From: Streptomyces sp. NBC_01335
GTDB taxonomy: Bacteria > Actinomycetota > Actinomycetes > Streptomycetales > Streptomycetaceae
Assembly: GCF_035953295.1 (NCBI RefSeq)
Contig: NZ_CP108370.1
Location: 2,170,001-2,234,000 of the forward strand
Direction: 5' to 3'
DNA length: 64,000 nucleotides
Shown: positions 8,699 through 15,691 of the stretch, piece by piece
How the letters are laid out: the number at the start of each line of letters is the position of its first letter
How positions within the stretch are numbered: the first letter of the stretch is position 1
Made by a program: the position numbers and the translations under genes
The notes under the pieces: generated by a model
The model's input: the letters and a program-made list of their open reading frames with translations, nothing else
Told to the model about the DNA's origin: nothing
Database searches by the model: none

Positions 8699-8719
8699 GG
8701 TTCAACTAAGCCTTTCAGG
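8699..8719 (-). promoter_or_regulatory. Dispersed phage motif, copy 2
   Basis: Minus-strand copy CCTGAAAGGCTTAGTTGAAC plus C, overlapping the TGA stop of the gene at 8715-9371 and lying directly before hammerhead D. The GAAAGG part could act as a ribosome site and TTG as a start, but the short frame that follows runs through the ribozyme. Confidence 0.6.
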
Positions 8720-9371
8720 TCCGAGAAAGATCACGGTTGGTCGTGACCTCTTGGACGCCGATTCCGTGTGGATACATCACACCGCAGTCCCCTTTCCCGC
8801 ACTGGCAACCGTCCCGAAGGGTCTGCGCATGCATCTCGGCACACCCCTGGGCGTACCCCCATGCGGACCACAGTGATTCGAATACGGTTTCCGCATCACG
8901 CTCGTACCCCTCTCGCTGCGTTACTCGAACCCGTCCGGATGCCTCGGCCTTGACCTCCCAGAGGCCCAGGAGATCCGATACCTCGGTCCAGACACGCACT
9001 TCGTGCGCAGGTTCGCACTCACCCTCGAACGAGCATTCCGACCCGTCGCAATAACCGGTGAAACAGTGGTTCGACTTCGCCGGGTCGCAGGATTCCCACT
9101 CCTCACGCGGGCACCCTTCGCAGTACCGCCGACCGACGACCCCCAGCCCGCAGCAGTCACAGTTGTGATCACCCCGGACAATCACCTCGGATTCGTCTTC
9201 GAGCAGCTCCCACCCCTTGGGCACGAACAGCTCAACGTCGTCCGGCTCCCCAGAAAGGTATTCCTGGATGTACGTCGTCTGAGTTGCCCCCGGGATGCCG
9301 GGGTACGGCTCAGCAACGATCAGCATCAGGTTGTACGCCGCCTCTGCCGGAGGGACGATCTTCGCGGACAT
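8715..9371 (-). CDS. Cys-rich phage protein downstream of hammerhead E
   Basis: A 218-residue protein with a soluble N-terminal region and a dense Cys array in the middle (CDCCGLGVVGRRYCEGCPRE, CFTGYCDGSEC, EGECEP) and near the end (CQCGKGDCG), suggesting several metal sites. ATG at 9369-9371. No recognised family. Its stop codon lies in motif copy 2. Confidence 0.7.
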   Translation of the reverse strand: MSAKIVPPAEAAYNLMLIVAEPYPGIPGATQTTYIQEYLSGEPDDVELFVPKGWELLEDESEVIVRGDHNCDCCGLGVVGRRYCEGCPREEWESCDPAKSNHCFTGYCDGSECSFEGECEPAHEVRVWTEVSDLLGLWEVKAEASGRVRVTQREGYERDAETVFESLWSAWGYAQGCAEMHAQTLRDGCQCGKGDCGVMYPHGIGVQEVTTNRDLSRT

Positions 9372-9395
9372 GTGACCTCTTCTTTCGTGTTCGTT

Positions 9396-9476
9396 GGCTG
9401 GCAACGTCGACACATCGCCGACTCGTCAGGCAGCAGGCACCACCCCGCCACGACGCCCGACCTCAGGCGTTTCGCC
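9396..9476 (-). ncRNA. Hammerhead ribozyme E with additional hairpin
   Basis: Minus strand: GGCGAAAC, stem III ACGCC/GGCGU with an 8-base loop, GUC (9454-9452), stem I GUGGCGGG/CCUGCUGC with loop GUGGUG, CUGACGA (9429-9423), then a hairpin GUCGGC-GAUGU-GUCGAC, GUUGCCAGCC. Predicted cut between 9452 and 9451. The added hairpin is homologous to that in copy D. The gene at 9371 starts 24 bases after it. An 8-bp inverted repeat (GGGACAGG/CCTGTCCC, about 9488-9518) lies upstream. Confidence 0.88.
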
Positions 9477-9525
9477 ATGCGGGAGGGACAGGCCGGCCGC
9501 GGACAGACCTGTCCCCCAGTCCCCG

Positions 9526-9783
9526 CTAAGAGGCGGGGCGGAATCCGTTCGTCGGCACGAGACCGAACCCCGCGCGGCGCCAGAGGCTGGCCGTCAGGAA
9601 CTCGATCTCGTCGGCGGGCAGCGAGCACATGCGGCACCACCGCTTGAACTGGCCTGGGAGTGGCGCGGGTTGGGCGACCTCGATCACCTCTCCGCACCGT
9701 CCGATCGGAGCGAACTCCGTGACGCGGTCGAGGGTGTGCAGAACACCACCGGGTCGACCAACCTTGAATCCAACCTGGGACAT
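9526..9783 (-). CDS. Small phage protein
   Basis: An 85-residue protein (MSQVGFKVGRPGGVLHTLDR). The start is taken as ATG 9781-9783 because GGAGGTG lies 5 bases before it; an ATG at 9795 would add four residues. It contains CGEVIEVAQPAPLPGQFKRW and CRMCSLPADE, with a CxxC. It follows motif copy 3 and a large hairpin. Family unknown. Confidence 0.65.
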   Translation of the reverse strand: MSQVGFKVGRPGGVLHTLDRVTEFAPIGRCGEVIEVAQPAPLPGQFKRWCRMCSLPADEIEFLTASLWRRAGFGLVPTNGFRPAS

Positions 9784-9797
9784 CAGCACCTCCATGC

Positions 9798-9834
9798 CTT
9801 CCTGCCCTCTCGGCTCTCACGAGAGGGCAGGAAG
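9798..9834 (-). terminator. Strong hairpin between leftward genes
   Basis: A perfect 15-bp inverted repeat (arms 9798-9812 and 9820-9834) with loop GCTCTCA on the plus strand. It lies between the stop at 9854 and the start at 9783, directly after motif copy 3. Loop and closing CTCG/CGAG match the hairpin at 4644-4682. No T-run. Confidence 0.55.
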
Positions 9835-9854
9835 GTTCAAGTAAGCCTTTCGGC
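9834..9854 (-). promoter_or_regulatory. Dispersed phage motif, copy 3
   Basis: Minus-strand copy with core CCGAAAGGCTTACTTGAACC, overlapping the last base of the upstream gene's TAG and leading straight into a 15-bp hairpin. Confidence 0.6.
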
Positions 9855-10351
9855 TAGCGAAGAAGCTCACCCTGGGCCAGGAGAGCCGTGACATCACTCT
9901 GGAAGCTGGCGAAACTCTCCTCGATCCGTTCGCGAAGCCTGCTCTGCGCCTCCGCCTTGCCCTGGAAGACGTCGACTACCTCAAGGAGGTCCGCCTCACG
10001 CCGATCACGAAGTTCACGCGTCTCCCGAAGGCTGTCCTTCAGGAGCGCCAAGTCGCGTCGTGCGTCGTCGAGTTCGTCCCCGTACTTCTGGGTAAGGTCC
10101 CCCTGCCACTCAAGGTTGACCCCGAGGACATGGTTCGCCTCCTTGAGACCCTCGATCTCCAACATCGCAATCAACGACGCCTCGGAGTGAGCAGCGCGCT
10201 CCGCCCGCAGCTCCGCAGTCGTCGCATCCAACCGACGCTGCGTCTGAAACAGGATGCCGGACAGATACGTAAGCTGCTCGGCCAAGTCATAGTCCACGAC
10301 ATCCGTCGCCTTCTTCAGGCTGACACCGAACTCAACCACCGTGCTGGACAT
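9854..10351 (-). CDS. Coiled-coil phage protein, first gene of the leftward operon
   Basis: A 165-residue, highly charged helical protein (LDATTAELRAERAAHSEASL, DARRDLALLKDSLRETRELR, LRERIEESFASFQSDVTALL) predicted as a long coiled coil. ATG at 10349-10351. It is the gene nearest the long intergenic region, so it is probably the first gene of the leftward early transcript. Function unknown. Confidence 0.65.
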   Translation of the reverse strand: MSSTVVEFGVSLKKATDVVDYDLAEQLTYLSGILFQTQRRLDATTAELRAERAAHSEASLIAMLEIEGLKEANHVLGVNLEWQGDLTQKYGDELDDARRDLALLKDSLRETRELRDRREADLLEVVDVFQGKAEAQSRLRERIEESFASFQSDVTALLAQGELLR

Positions 10352-10953
10352 GTGTCCCCTCTCAGATAGGCCGGGTACTAACGCCGGCCTGCTGATACAC
10401 CCCACCTCTTGATGGAGCGCTGGCACCCCACCGACCGAGGCCGGTGAGGTCTCAGCGCACCACCAGGCCGAAGCCTGGCGGGCGCTACACGTTTGGTATG
10501 TAGGCAATGTGTCGGGTACGGAGTTCTGACGCAGTCGCGTCCCTCTCGCACCTTCGCGTTTCTCGATCGCAGCCCGGCCCTTGCCTCAGCAGGCGTACAG
10601 GGCCGGTGACACGGCGCTTCCGCGCTCCAGTCCGCTGCGTAAATTTCGCGTCCACTGTTGAGTTCTCAAGGAACTGGCACTGCCTTTCTGTACCGCCCCT
10701 GCGGGACGGCCTCGGTCCGGGCGCCCCGACCCAACTGCCCGGTCGGACCGACCTTTCGCGGGTCGGCTCGCTCGCAGCACCTAGGCCCCGCTTTCGCAGC
10801 AGCCTGCCTTGAGTCCTGCGACAGCTCGCTTCGCAGGGTCGGCCCCCGAAGCCCTCGGGGTAGGGCACCCGATGCCCGGATGCTGGCGTGAAGGTCATCC
10901 GCCTGGCCTCTCGGCCCTGCGGTGGTTCCGACCCTAGCGGATCTTCGCCGTTT

Positions 10954-10974
10954 GGTTCAAGTTCGCCTTTCGGC
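10954..10974 (-). promoter_or_regulatory. Dispersed phage motif, copy 4
   Basis: Minus-strand copy CCGAAAGGCGAACTTGAACC in the non-coding control region, closest of the three tandem copies to the leftward operon. Confidence 0.6.
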
Positions 10975-11055
10975 TTCGAGTGAAGCGGCCTTCCGTGACC
11001 CTTGCGAGCCCCGACCCTTCGCTTCGGTCCAGACCGTATCAGGTCCGGGCCATTC

Positions 11056-11076
11056 GGTTCAAGTTCACCTTTCGGC
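11056..11076 (-). promoter_or_regulatory. Dispersed phage motif, copy 5
   Basis: Minus-strand copy CCGAAAGGTGAACTTGAACC, 102 bases from copy 4. Confidence 0.6.
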
Positions 11077-11153
11077 TTCGTTCTCCGCTGCACTCCGGCC
11101 CGTTCAGGCTTGAGTTTTGCGGTGAGTCCCAACCGTAGGGGCCGGTCCTCGTT

Positions 11154-11174
11154 GGTGCAAGTTGGCCTTTCGGC
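11154..11174 (-). promoter_or_regulatory. Dispersed phage motif, copy 6
   Basis: Minus-strand copy CCGAAAGGCCAACTTGCACC, 98 bases from copy 5. Confidence 0.55.
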
Positions 11175-11977
11175 TTACCCGCAGCGCCCCCGCTCCGGTC
11201 ATTCGCTGGCCGCCCGGTTCCCGCCTCCATGGCTTCGTGTCTCGGGCCGACCGCTGCGGTGTCCGTCGCGGTGACAGGCCAAACATTGGCTTACTTGAAC
11301 CAGCGATGCAAGCCTCGTGACCGGGATGCCCGAATAGTCTTCCGCATTGTCCGGATTCGCTCCGGCTCTCGCTGCCCGGTATGCCCGAAGGGTGCGCAGT
11401 CGCACGCCTTCCGGCCCGTCGCCCTCCCCTGCCCTGCCTGCCCGCAGCACGCGCCCATAGCGCGCGGACCTTACACCAGCCATCCGCCCGGCGAACCACC
11501 GCAGGCGCACAACCCAGCACACGGGGGGTGGGGGGTGACCCCCGGCACGTGCACGCGCCGACCGCTGAGTCTTAGCCGCTCGGATTTTGCCACGGTTTCA
11601 GGGTCGTCCGGAGAAAGACGCATCGCCCAACCAATGCTCCGCAGGGTGTAGTTGGCTCCTCAGGCAGCGCTCAGGCGTGGCAGAATGTGCGGCGAAGTGC
11701 TTACACCTAACGGCTGGCGACCGGTGCGTTCTACACCCGAGGTACGCCTCACCTACCCGCACCGGCGGTTCGTGAATTCCGGGTGCGGCAGCAAGTCACT
11801 GGGGGGCAGGCCAGCTCTCCGGCCTTGATGCTGCACGTTGCCCTTGCTATCGGTCCCTGGCCTGTCCCGCGCGCACCGGCGCCAACCGGAAGCGGGGTTT
11901 CTCAGCCACCCGAACCCGGTCACCGCCAGGCTTGGTTCCGACGAAAGGATTCTTGCGATGGCCAGCAGCATCGATCC

Positions 11978-12193
11978 GTGAGCCGCAGACTGCCGATCGC
12001 TCTGAGTGCGCTTGCCGCCACCTCAGCTTCGGTCGCAGTCAGCCCCTGGATCGCCGTCGCGGCGATCAGTATGCCTTTGATCGTGTTCTTCGGCATCTTC
12101 ATGCCGGCGGTCTGGTCCAAGAGGCCAGCGCGACGCCGCGACGCTCGCCTTCTTGCTGAACGCATCCTGCGGATGCTAGAGAGGGGGCGCTGA
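11978..12193 (+). CDS. Small two-segment membrane protein
   Basis: A 71-residue protein with two hydrophobic segments (LPIALSALAATSASVAVS and WIAVAAISMPLIVFFGIFMP) and a basic C-terminal tail (SKRPARRRDARLLAER). The start is inferred as GTG 11978-11980. A seven-codon frame MASSIDP with the ribosome site GAAAGG precedes it and ends in a GTGA overlap, suggesting translational coupling from a leader peptide. Reminiscent of small Spd-type or holin-like proteins; role unknown. Confidence 0.55.
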   Translation: MSRRLPIALSALAATSASVAVSPWIAVAAISMPLIVFFGIFMPAVWSKRPARRRDARLLAERILRMLERGR

Positions 12194-12231
12194 CGATCCC
12201 CTCGCGAGCCACACGCGCGCCACCGATTCCT

Positions 12232-12268
12232 GCGAGCCCCGTTGCCGTCCCTCGGCGACGGGGCTCGC
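12232..12268. terminator. Bidirectional terminator-like hairpin between converging genes
   Basis: An inverted repeat with arms GCGAGCCCCGT and ACGGGGCTCGC plus an inner GCCG/CGGC, in the space between rightward gene 11978-12193 and leftward gene 12281-13090. Position between convergent genes supports a terminator. Confidence 0.6.
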
Positions 12269-12280
12269 GCGTTCAGCGGG

Positions 12281-13090
12281 TCACGCAGCTTGGACTTCGC
12301 CGAGGTACCGGTACCCAGATCGGACGGAGCAACCGAGCCGCTCCGCCAGCGTCGGACCGGTCACCGTGGCGCCCTCGGCCTGCATGGTCGCCACGGTGTT
12401 CTTGACGACGGTCAGCGGGACGGCCTTCCTGGCAGAGCGCTGCCGCCGGGGTGTCTGCTCCTCCTTCTCCACCGCTGCCAGTTCGCCAGTCAGCTCGTCC
12501 GCCATCTCATCCGCTTCGGCGGTCAGCTCGTCCGCGATGGCGGACAGCTCTTCGTAGTCGTTTCGGATGCCGTGGCACTTGGACACGAGCTGTCGGCCTG
12601 CCAGGTCGAGGGCCTCGGCGACTTCGCCAGCGAGGTACGCCGACGCTTCTTCCAGGTCGCGCAGCCGCTCGGCTGCGGTGACCTCGGCGGCCGGCATGGC
12701 TGCCATGTGCAGCATGTGTGCCACGACGAGCGGCGGCACGGAGGACACGGCGGCAACGAGGACGGCGGAGGTTGCCATGTATCCCCGGTCGATGAGGTGT
12801 GCCACGACTTGGGCCGCCAGTGCCAGGCCGAGGGCGGCCCCGGCTCCGATCGTGGCAGTGACACGGCCGGGAGCCTTGGCACGTCGGCGAACGTCGGAGA
12901 TGACGGCGGCGCAGGCGGCGTAGGCGGAGACGCACACCGGCATGAGCCAGGTGATCCAGCCGTGCCAGCCCGCGAGCTGTGCCATGCGGATTTCGCCGGG
13001 GACGGACATGACCAGTGCGGCGACGAGAACGAGGGGCCTGCCAGCGGTGAAGACACTGCGGGCGTACCAGGGCATGTGCATCGAGGACAT
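12281..13090 (-). CDS. DUF2637-type membrane protein with C-terminal HTH
   Basis: A 269-residue protein with four predicted membrane segments in the first half (PLVLVAALVMSVPG, TWLMPVCVSAYAACAAVI, IGAGAALGLALAAQVVAHLI, TSAVLVAAVSSVPPLVVAHM), a long acidic helical region, and a winged-HTH-like end (GPTLAERLGCSVRSGYRYLG). This is the layout of DUF2637 proteins found on Streptomyces plasmids, integrative elements and phages. ATG at 13088-13090 behind GAAAGG. Its cellular role is unproven. Confidence 0.7.
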   Translation of the reverse strand: MSSMHMPWYARSVFTAGRPLVLVAALVMSVPGEIRMAQLAGWHGWITWLMPVCVSAYAACAAVISDVRRRAKAPGRVTATIGAGAALGLALAAQVVAHLIDRGYMATSAVLVAAVSSVPPLVVAHMLHMAAMPAAEVTAAERLRDLEEASAYLAGEVAEALDLAGRQLVSKCHGIRNDYEELSAIADELTAEADEMADELTGELAAVEKEEQTPRRQRSARKAVPLTVVKNTVATMQAEGATVTGPTLAERLGCSVRSGYRYLGEVQAA

Positions 13091-13122
13091 GGGTGTGCCT
13101 TTCAAGGTGTCGCAGTGGCAGG

Positions 13123-14073
13123 TCAGGCGGCGAGGGCGGCGCGGACTCGGGCCGCGCCTGCGGCGTACGGGTCCGCGTCGGGGAAGTCCTCGACCTCTGC
13201 CTCTGCCAGGGGCGCGACAGTGCCAGCGAGGAAGGCAGCTGCGTTGTCCAGTTCGAAGCGGCAGGTGGCACAGACCGTGCCGGTGCGGCCCATCGGGAAG
13301 GGGGCGTCACAGACCTCGCACCGGTGCCTGGTGTCCGGCTGGCGCTCGGCCTTCGGCTGTGGCTTCGCGGGCTTCTGATTCTTGAGCCGGTAGCTGATCA
13401 GCGCGTAGGCGGAGTCAACGTGTTCGGGCAGCCGGGCCGTCAGGACGCTGACCATCTTCAGCGGGCTGTGCCCTTCGGTGAGCCACTCGGCGGCGATCGG
13501 GGCCAGGCGCAGGACTTCGGCGGCGCTGAGCGAGAGGCGGCGGTCATCTGCCCCGAGGGTCGAGAGCACCTTGGCTGCCTTCCCGACCTCGGCGTCAGCC
13601 GAGGGGCGGTTCTTGTCGCTGGAGCTATCTCCCTCCTCCTCGGTGCTGGCCTCGGTCGGCTCCTGGCCGCCGTTCGTCGGCTCGGGCGCAGGGAGGAGGT
13701 TCTTTCCCTGGTTCTTTACTCCCTTGGGAGAGCCGCCGACAGACCGAGTAGCCGGTTCACCGACCGCCGGGAAGCGGTCAGTCGGGAGATCAGAGATGTG
13801 GGTCTCGGTGCACCAGAGGCCCGAGTCGGGGCTCTGGAAGCGGTCGCGGCGGAGGTATCCAGCGTCTTCGAGCTGCTGGAACGCCTTGGCGACTGCGCGC
13901 CGGCCTTCTTCCACGCGGTCCGTCACGGACTCGACGGTCACCTTCGTGCCGTCCGGCAGGGACAGCAGCGTGACGTGCAGGCCGCGGGCGGCCAGGGACA
14001 GCTTCTTGTTCCGGGCTGCCTCGTTGGGGACCACCACGAAGGCACGTTCGTGCCGGTTACGATGCACTCGCAT
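13123..14073 (-). CDS. Replication-initiator-like winged-helix protein
   Basis: A 316-residue protein. The N-terminus (FVVVPNEAARNKKLSLAARG then LHVTLLSLPDGTKVTVESVT) has a winged-helix pattern of phage and plasmid replication or regulatory proteins, with a Pro/Glu/Ser-rich linker, a helical domain and a C-terminal zinc-finger-like CEVCDAPFPMGRTGTVCATC. Start ATG 14071-14073. An in-frame TTG in motif copy 7 (14166) would extend it by 31 residues but with poor composition. It shares an operon with the DUF2637 gene. DNA binding is likely; the replication role is inferred. Confidence 0.6.
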   Translation of the reverse strand: MRVHRNRHERAFVVVPNEAARNKKLSLAARGLHVTLLSLPDGTKVTVESVTDRVEEGRRAVAKAFQQLEDAGYLRRDRFQSPDSGLWCTETHISDLPTDRFPAVGEPATRSVGGSPKGVKNQGKNLLPAPEPTNGGQEPTEASTEEEGDSSSDKNRPSADAEVGKAAKVLSTLGADDRRLSLSAAEVLRLAPIAAEWLTEGHSPLKMVSVLTARLPEHVDSAYALISYRLKNQKPAKPQPKAERQPDTRHRCEVCDAPFPMGRTGTVCATCRFELDNAAAFLAGTVAPLAEAEVEDFPDADPYAAGAARVRAALAA

Positions 14074-14159
14074 CTGGGAGCTACCTCTCCTGGGTGTAGG
14101 CCCTGGTCCGGTGTTAGCGCACCTGGCCGGGGCCGCCTGCGTTGCAGGCACACCCGGAA

Positions 14160-14180
14160 GGTACAAGTTAGCCTTTCGGT
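14160..14180 (-). promoter_or_regulatory. Dispersed phage motif, copy 7
   Basis: Minus-strand copy CCGAAAGGCTAACTTGTACC, 87 bases before the start at 14073, followed by a GCCTGC/GCAGGC hairpin. The next 290 bases to 14474 contain an A/T-rich stretch (TATATATAAGTAG at about 14334) that could hold divergent promoters but no clear gene. Confidence 0.6.
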
Positions 14181-14474
14181 TTGTCTAGCCCGTTCGGGCT
14201 TCCCTCCAGCGCGGCCCGCCAGGGCCGCCCTGTCGAGCACACCAGCCGTTCGCCGCCGCCAGGCTCCGGCTACCGCCGTCGCCTGTGGTCCAGATCACTC
14301 CCTTGCCCTTTCCGAAAGCGGCCTCCTCATTCCCTATATATAAGTAGAGGCAGTAAGGCTTAAGTAATTGTTCCCTGGCGGGGGCATAAAGGCGAAGCTC
14401 CTATTGCGCTTGGCGGCCCTAAAGGGCCGCTCAGAGGGAAGCCTCAAAAGGCTTACCTATGGCGAGGAGGAATC

Positions 14475-14789
14475 ATTCCTTCCTGGAGTTCCTCCGATAG
14501 ACGCTCGCGACTTCCCAAGAACTGGCCTCAGATCAGAGCGCGAATTTTGCGCCGCGACGGTCATCGGTGCACTGAGCGAAACGACTACGGCGCGCGATGC
14601 GCTGAACCTGCCACAGATGTGGACCATATACTTCCCGGCGACGACCACCGAGAATCCAACCTTCAGTCACTCTGCGGGTGGCATCACCGGGTTAAATCCT
14701 CCCAAGAGGGAGCCGCGGCCCAGGCCGCAATTCGTCGGCGCCACAACCGGCGATTCCGCAGGACCGAGGAACACCCCGGCCTGCTGTAA
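14475..14789 (+). CDS. HNH endonuclease, apparent ATT start
   Basis: A 104-residue HNH nuclease of the kind often encoded near phage terminases and needed for packaging-linked DNA cleavage in many siphophages. Visible are SSSDRRSRLPKNWPQIRARI, RRDGHRCTERN, DVDHILPGDDH, ESNLQSLCGWHH and a basic end. The family usually begins MxWSxSxRRxRLPxNW. Here that position is ATT (14475-14477), 4 bases after AGGAGG, and no ATG, GTG or TTG lies in frame before TTG 14547, which would remove conserved residues. Confidence 0.75.
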   Translation: MPSWSSSDRRSRLPKNWPQIRARILRRDGHRCTERNDYGARCAEPATDVDHILPGDDHRESNLQSLCGWHHRVKSSQEGAAAQAAIRRRHNRRFRRTEEHPGLL

Positions 14790-14887
14790 AGGCGTGAAGC
14801 TCCGGTTCGCTGACCCATTGAGCGTAAGCCGGCCCCCGAGGATCACTCTCCCTCAGGGGCCCACTGACTTTGTGCGAGGTGCTGCCG

Positions 14888-15130
14888 ATGACTGGTTGGT
14901 CCTGGACGTGGATTGCCTGGCTGGCGGCCTTCGCCGCGATTGAAGGAGCCGCACTTGCCCGAGATGCACGAGGCGACACCCTCAGCGAACACGTCTGGAA
15001 ATGGTTCGGGATCGGCCGGCACGATGAGCCCCGACCCGAAGTCACCGGAGCCGTGCGCCTCCGGCGTTTCGCCCTGCTCGCGTTTCTCGCGTGGCTGTCC
15101 GCGCATTTCCTGACTGGCGGCGCGTTCTAA
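14888..15130 (+). CDS. Small membrane protein
   Basis: An 80-residue protein with an N-terminal hydrophobic segment (MTGWSWTWIAWLAAFAAIEG), a charged middle and a second hydrophobic segment near the end (FALLAFLAWLSAHFLTGGAF). ATG at 14888-14890; GCGAGGTG lies upstream. It lies between the HNH nuclease and terminase genes. A membrane role is likely; holin activity is unproven. Confidence 0.6.
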   Translation: MTGWSWTWIAWLAAFAAIEGAALARDARGDTLSEHVWKWFGIGRHDEPRPEVTGAVRLRRFALLAFLAWLSAHFLTGGAF

Positions 15131-15309
15131 GCCTCAGCATCGTCATCTTCGGCCCGCCGGTCCCGATCGTCTCGCAGAGACCTTAGCGCGGCGCGGAAAG
15201 CCTCCGCCAGGTCGGGCACCTGCTTGACGAGCGACGTCAGCAAGGTGACGGCAAGGCTGAGTAGGCTGAAGAGACCGAGCAAGTAGAGGGTGATGGCGTT
15301 CCAGTCCAT
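15127..15309 (-). CDS. Small membrane protein, opposite strand
   Basis: A 60-residue frame with one hydrophobic segment (ITLYLLGLFSLLSLAVTLLT) followed by charged DLAEAFRAALRSLRDDRDRR and an acidic end. It converges with, and overlaps by four bases, the gene ending at 15130. No strong ribosome site, so coding is likely but not certain. Confidence 0.45.
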   Translation of the reverse strand: MDWNAITLYLLGLFSLLSLAVTLLTSLVKQVPDLAEAFRAALRSLRDDRDRRAEDDDAEA

Positions 15310-15691
15310 CGATTCGCACGCGCCTTCCGAACTTGGCGGTCGAACCGGCATACGGCAGCCTCAGATCGACCACCGACGAGGTGGTTTCGACTGAGGGACT
15401 GCCGACGCTTAGCAAATCCTCTGTGGCGCTGTCAGCGCGTATCGGACGGTGTCCCCTCTCACGGTCTCGCTTACGTCCTCTTTCGGAGCGTTGTGGTCCC
15501 CCAGGGGACCGAGGGCTGGCTTGGCGTCTCAAACCAGCCCCTGGTCTAGCCGGAGGTGCGCGGGTTGCTCTCCCGCGCGCGAACACGAGCTCTGTGCGAT
15601 ACAGAGGCAAAAGCTGTATCGCACAGAGTTCAGGCACGCGCGTACATGGTAACCAATGAGACCTCTGTGCAGGTGACTTGGAGGTGAGGGC
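15310..15691. other. Non-coding region before terminase, candidate packaging or control site
   Basis: No convincing gene. It contains an imperfect inverted repeat around CCACC/GGTGG at about 15360-15405 and the perfect 15-bp repeat described separately. Its place just before the small terminase gene is where cos or pac sites commonly lie in siphophages. Confidence 0.4.
15590..15628. repeat. Perfect 15-bp inverted repeat upstream of terminase
   Basis: Arms CTCTGTGCGATACAG (15590-15604) and CTGTATCGCACAGAG (15614-15628) around a 9-base loop AGGCAAAAG. It lies 63 bases before the small terminase start. It could be a terminase recognition site, an operator or a terminator. Confidence 0.75.

Larger units (their letters stand above)
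10352..11977. promoter_or_regulatory. 1.6-kb non-coding regulatory region
   Basis: No frame here has convincing coding character. It holds three minus-strand copies of the phage motif at about 100-base spacing (10954, 11056, 11154) and a partial plus-strand copy (11286-11301). Other visible items are CTGTTGAGTTCTCAAGGAAC at about 10659, resembling sequences near actinobacterial rRNA operons, and several GC-rich inverted repeats. It separates the leftward early operon from rightward gene 11978, so it is probably the main early control region; an origin is also possible. Confidence 0.55.

Noticed and set aside
7461..9476. Short frames through the hammerheads beginning MAKRLR (copies B and E) or LNQAKHP (copy D)
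   Set aside because: The similarity comes from the fixed GGCGAAAC bases. The frames differ downstream in length and phase, and pairing, not codons, is conserved.
10485..11132. Frames of about 100-215 residues in the gene-free region
   Set aside because: Arg/Pro/Gly-rich composition, no ribosome sites and frequent interruption by motif copies; treated as non-coding.
14368..14943. A 191-residue frame over the HNH gene
   Set aside because: It is in another phase from the HNH nuclease and has no domain character.
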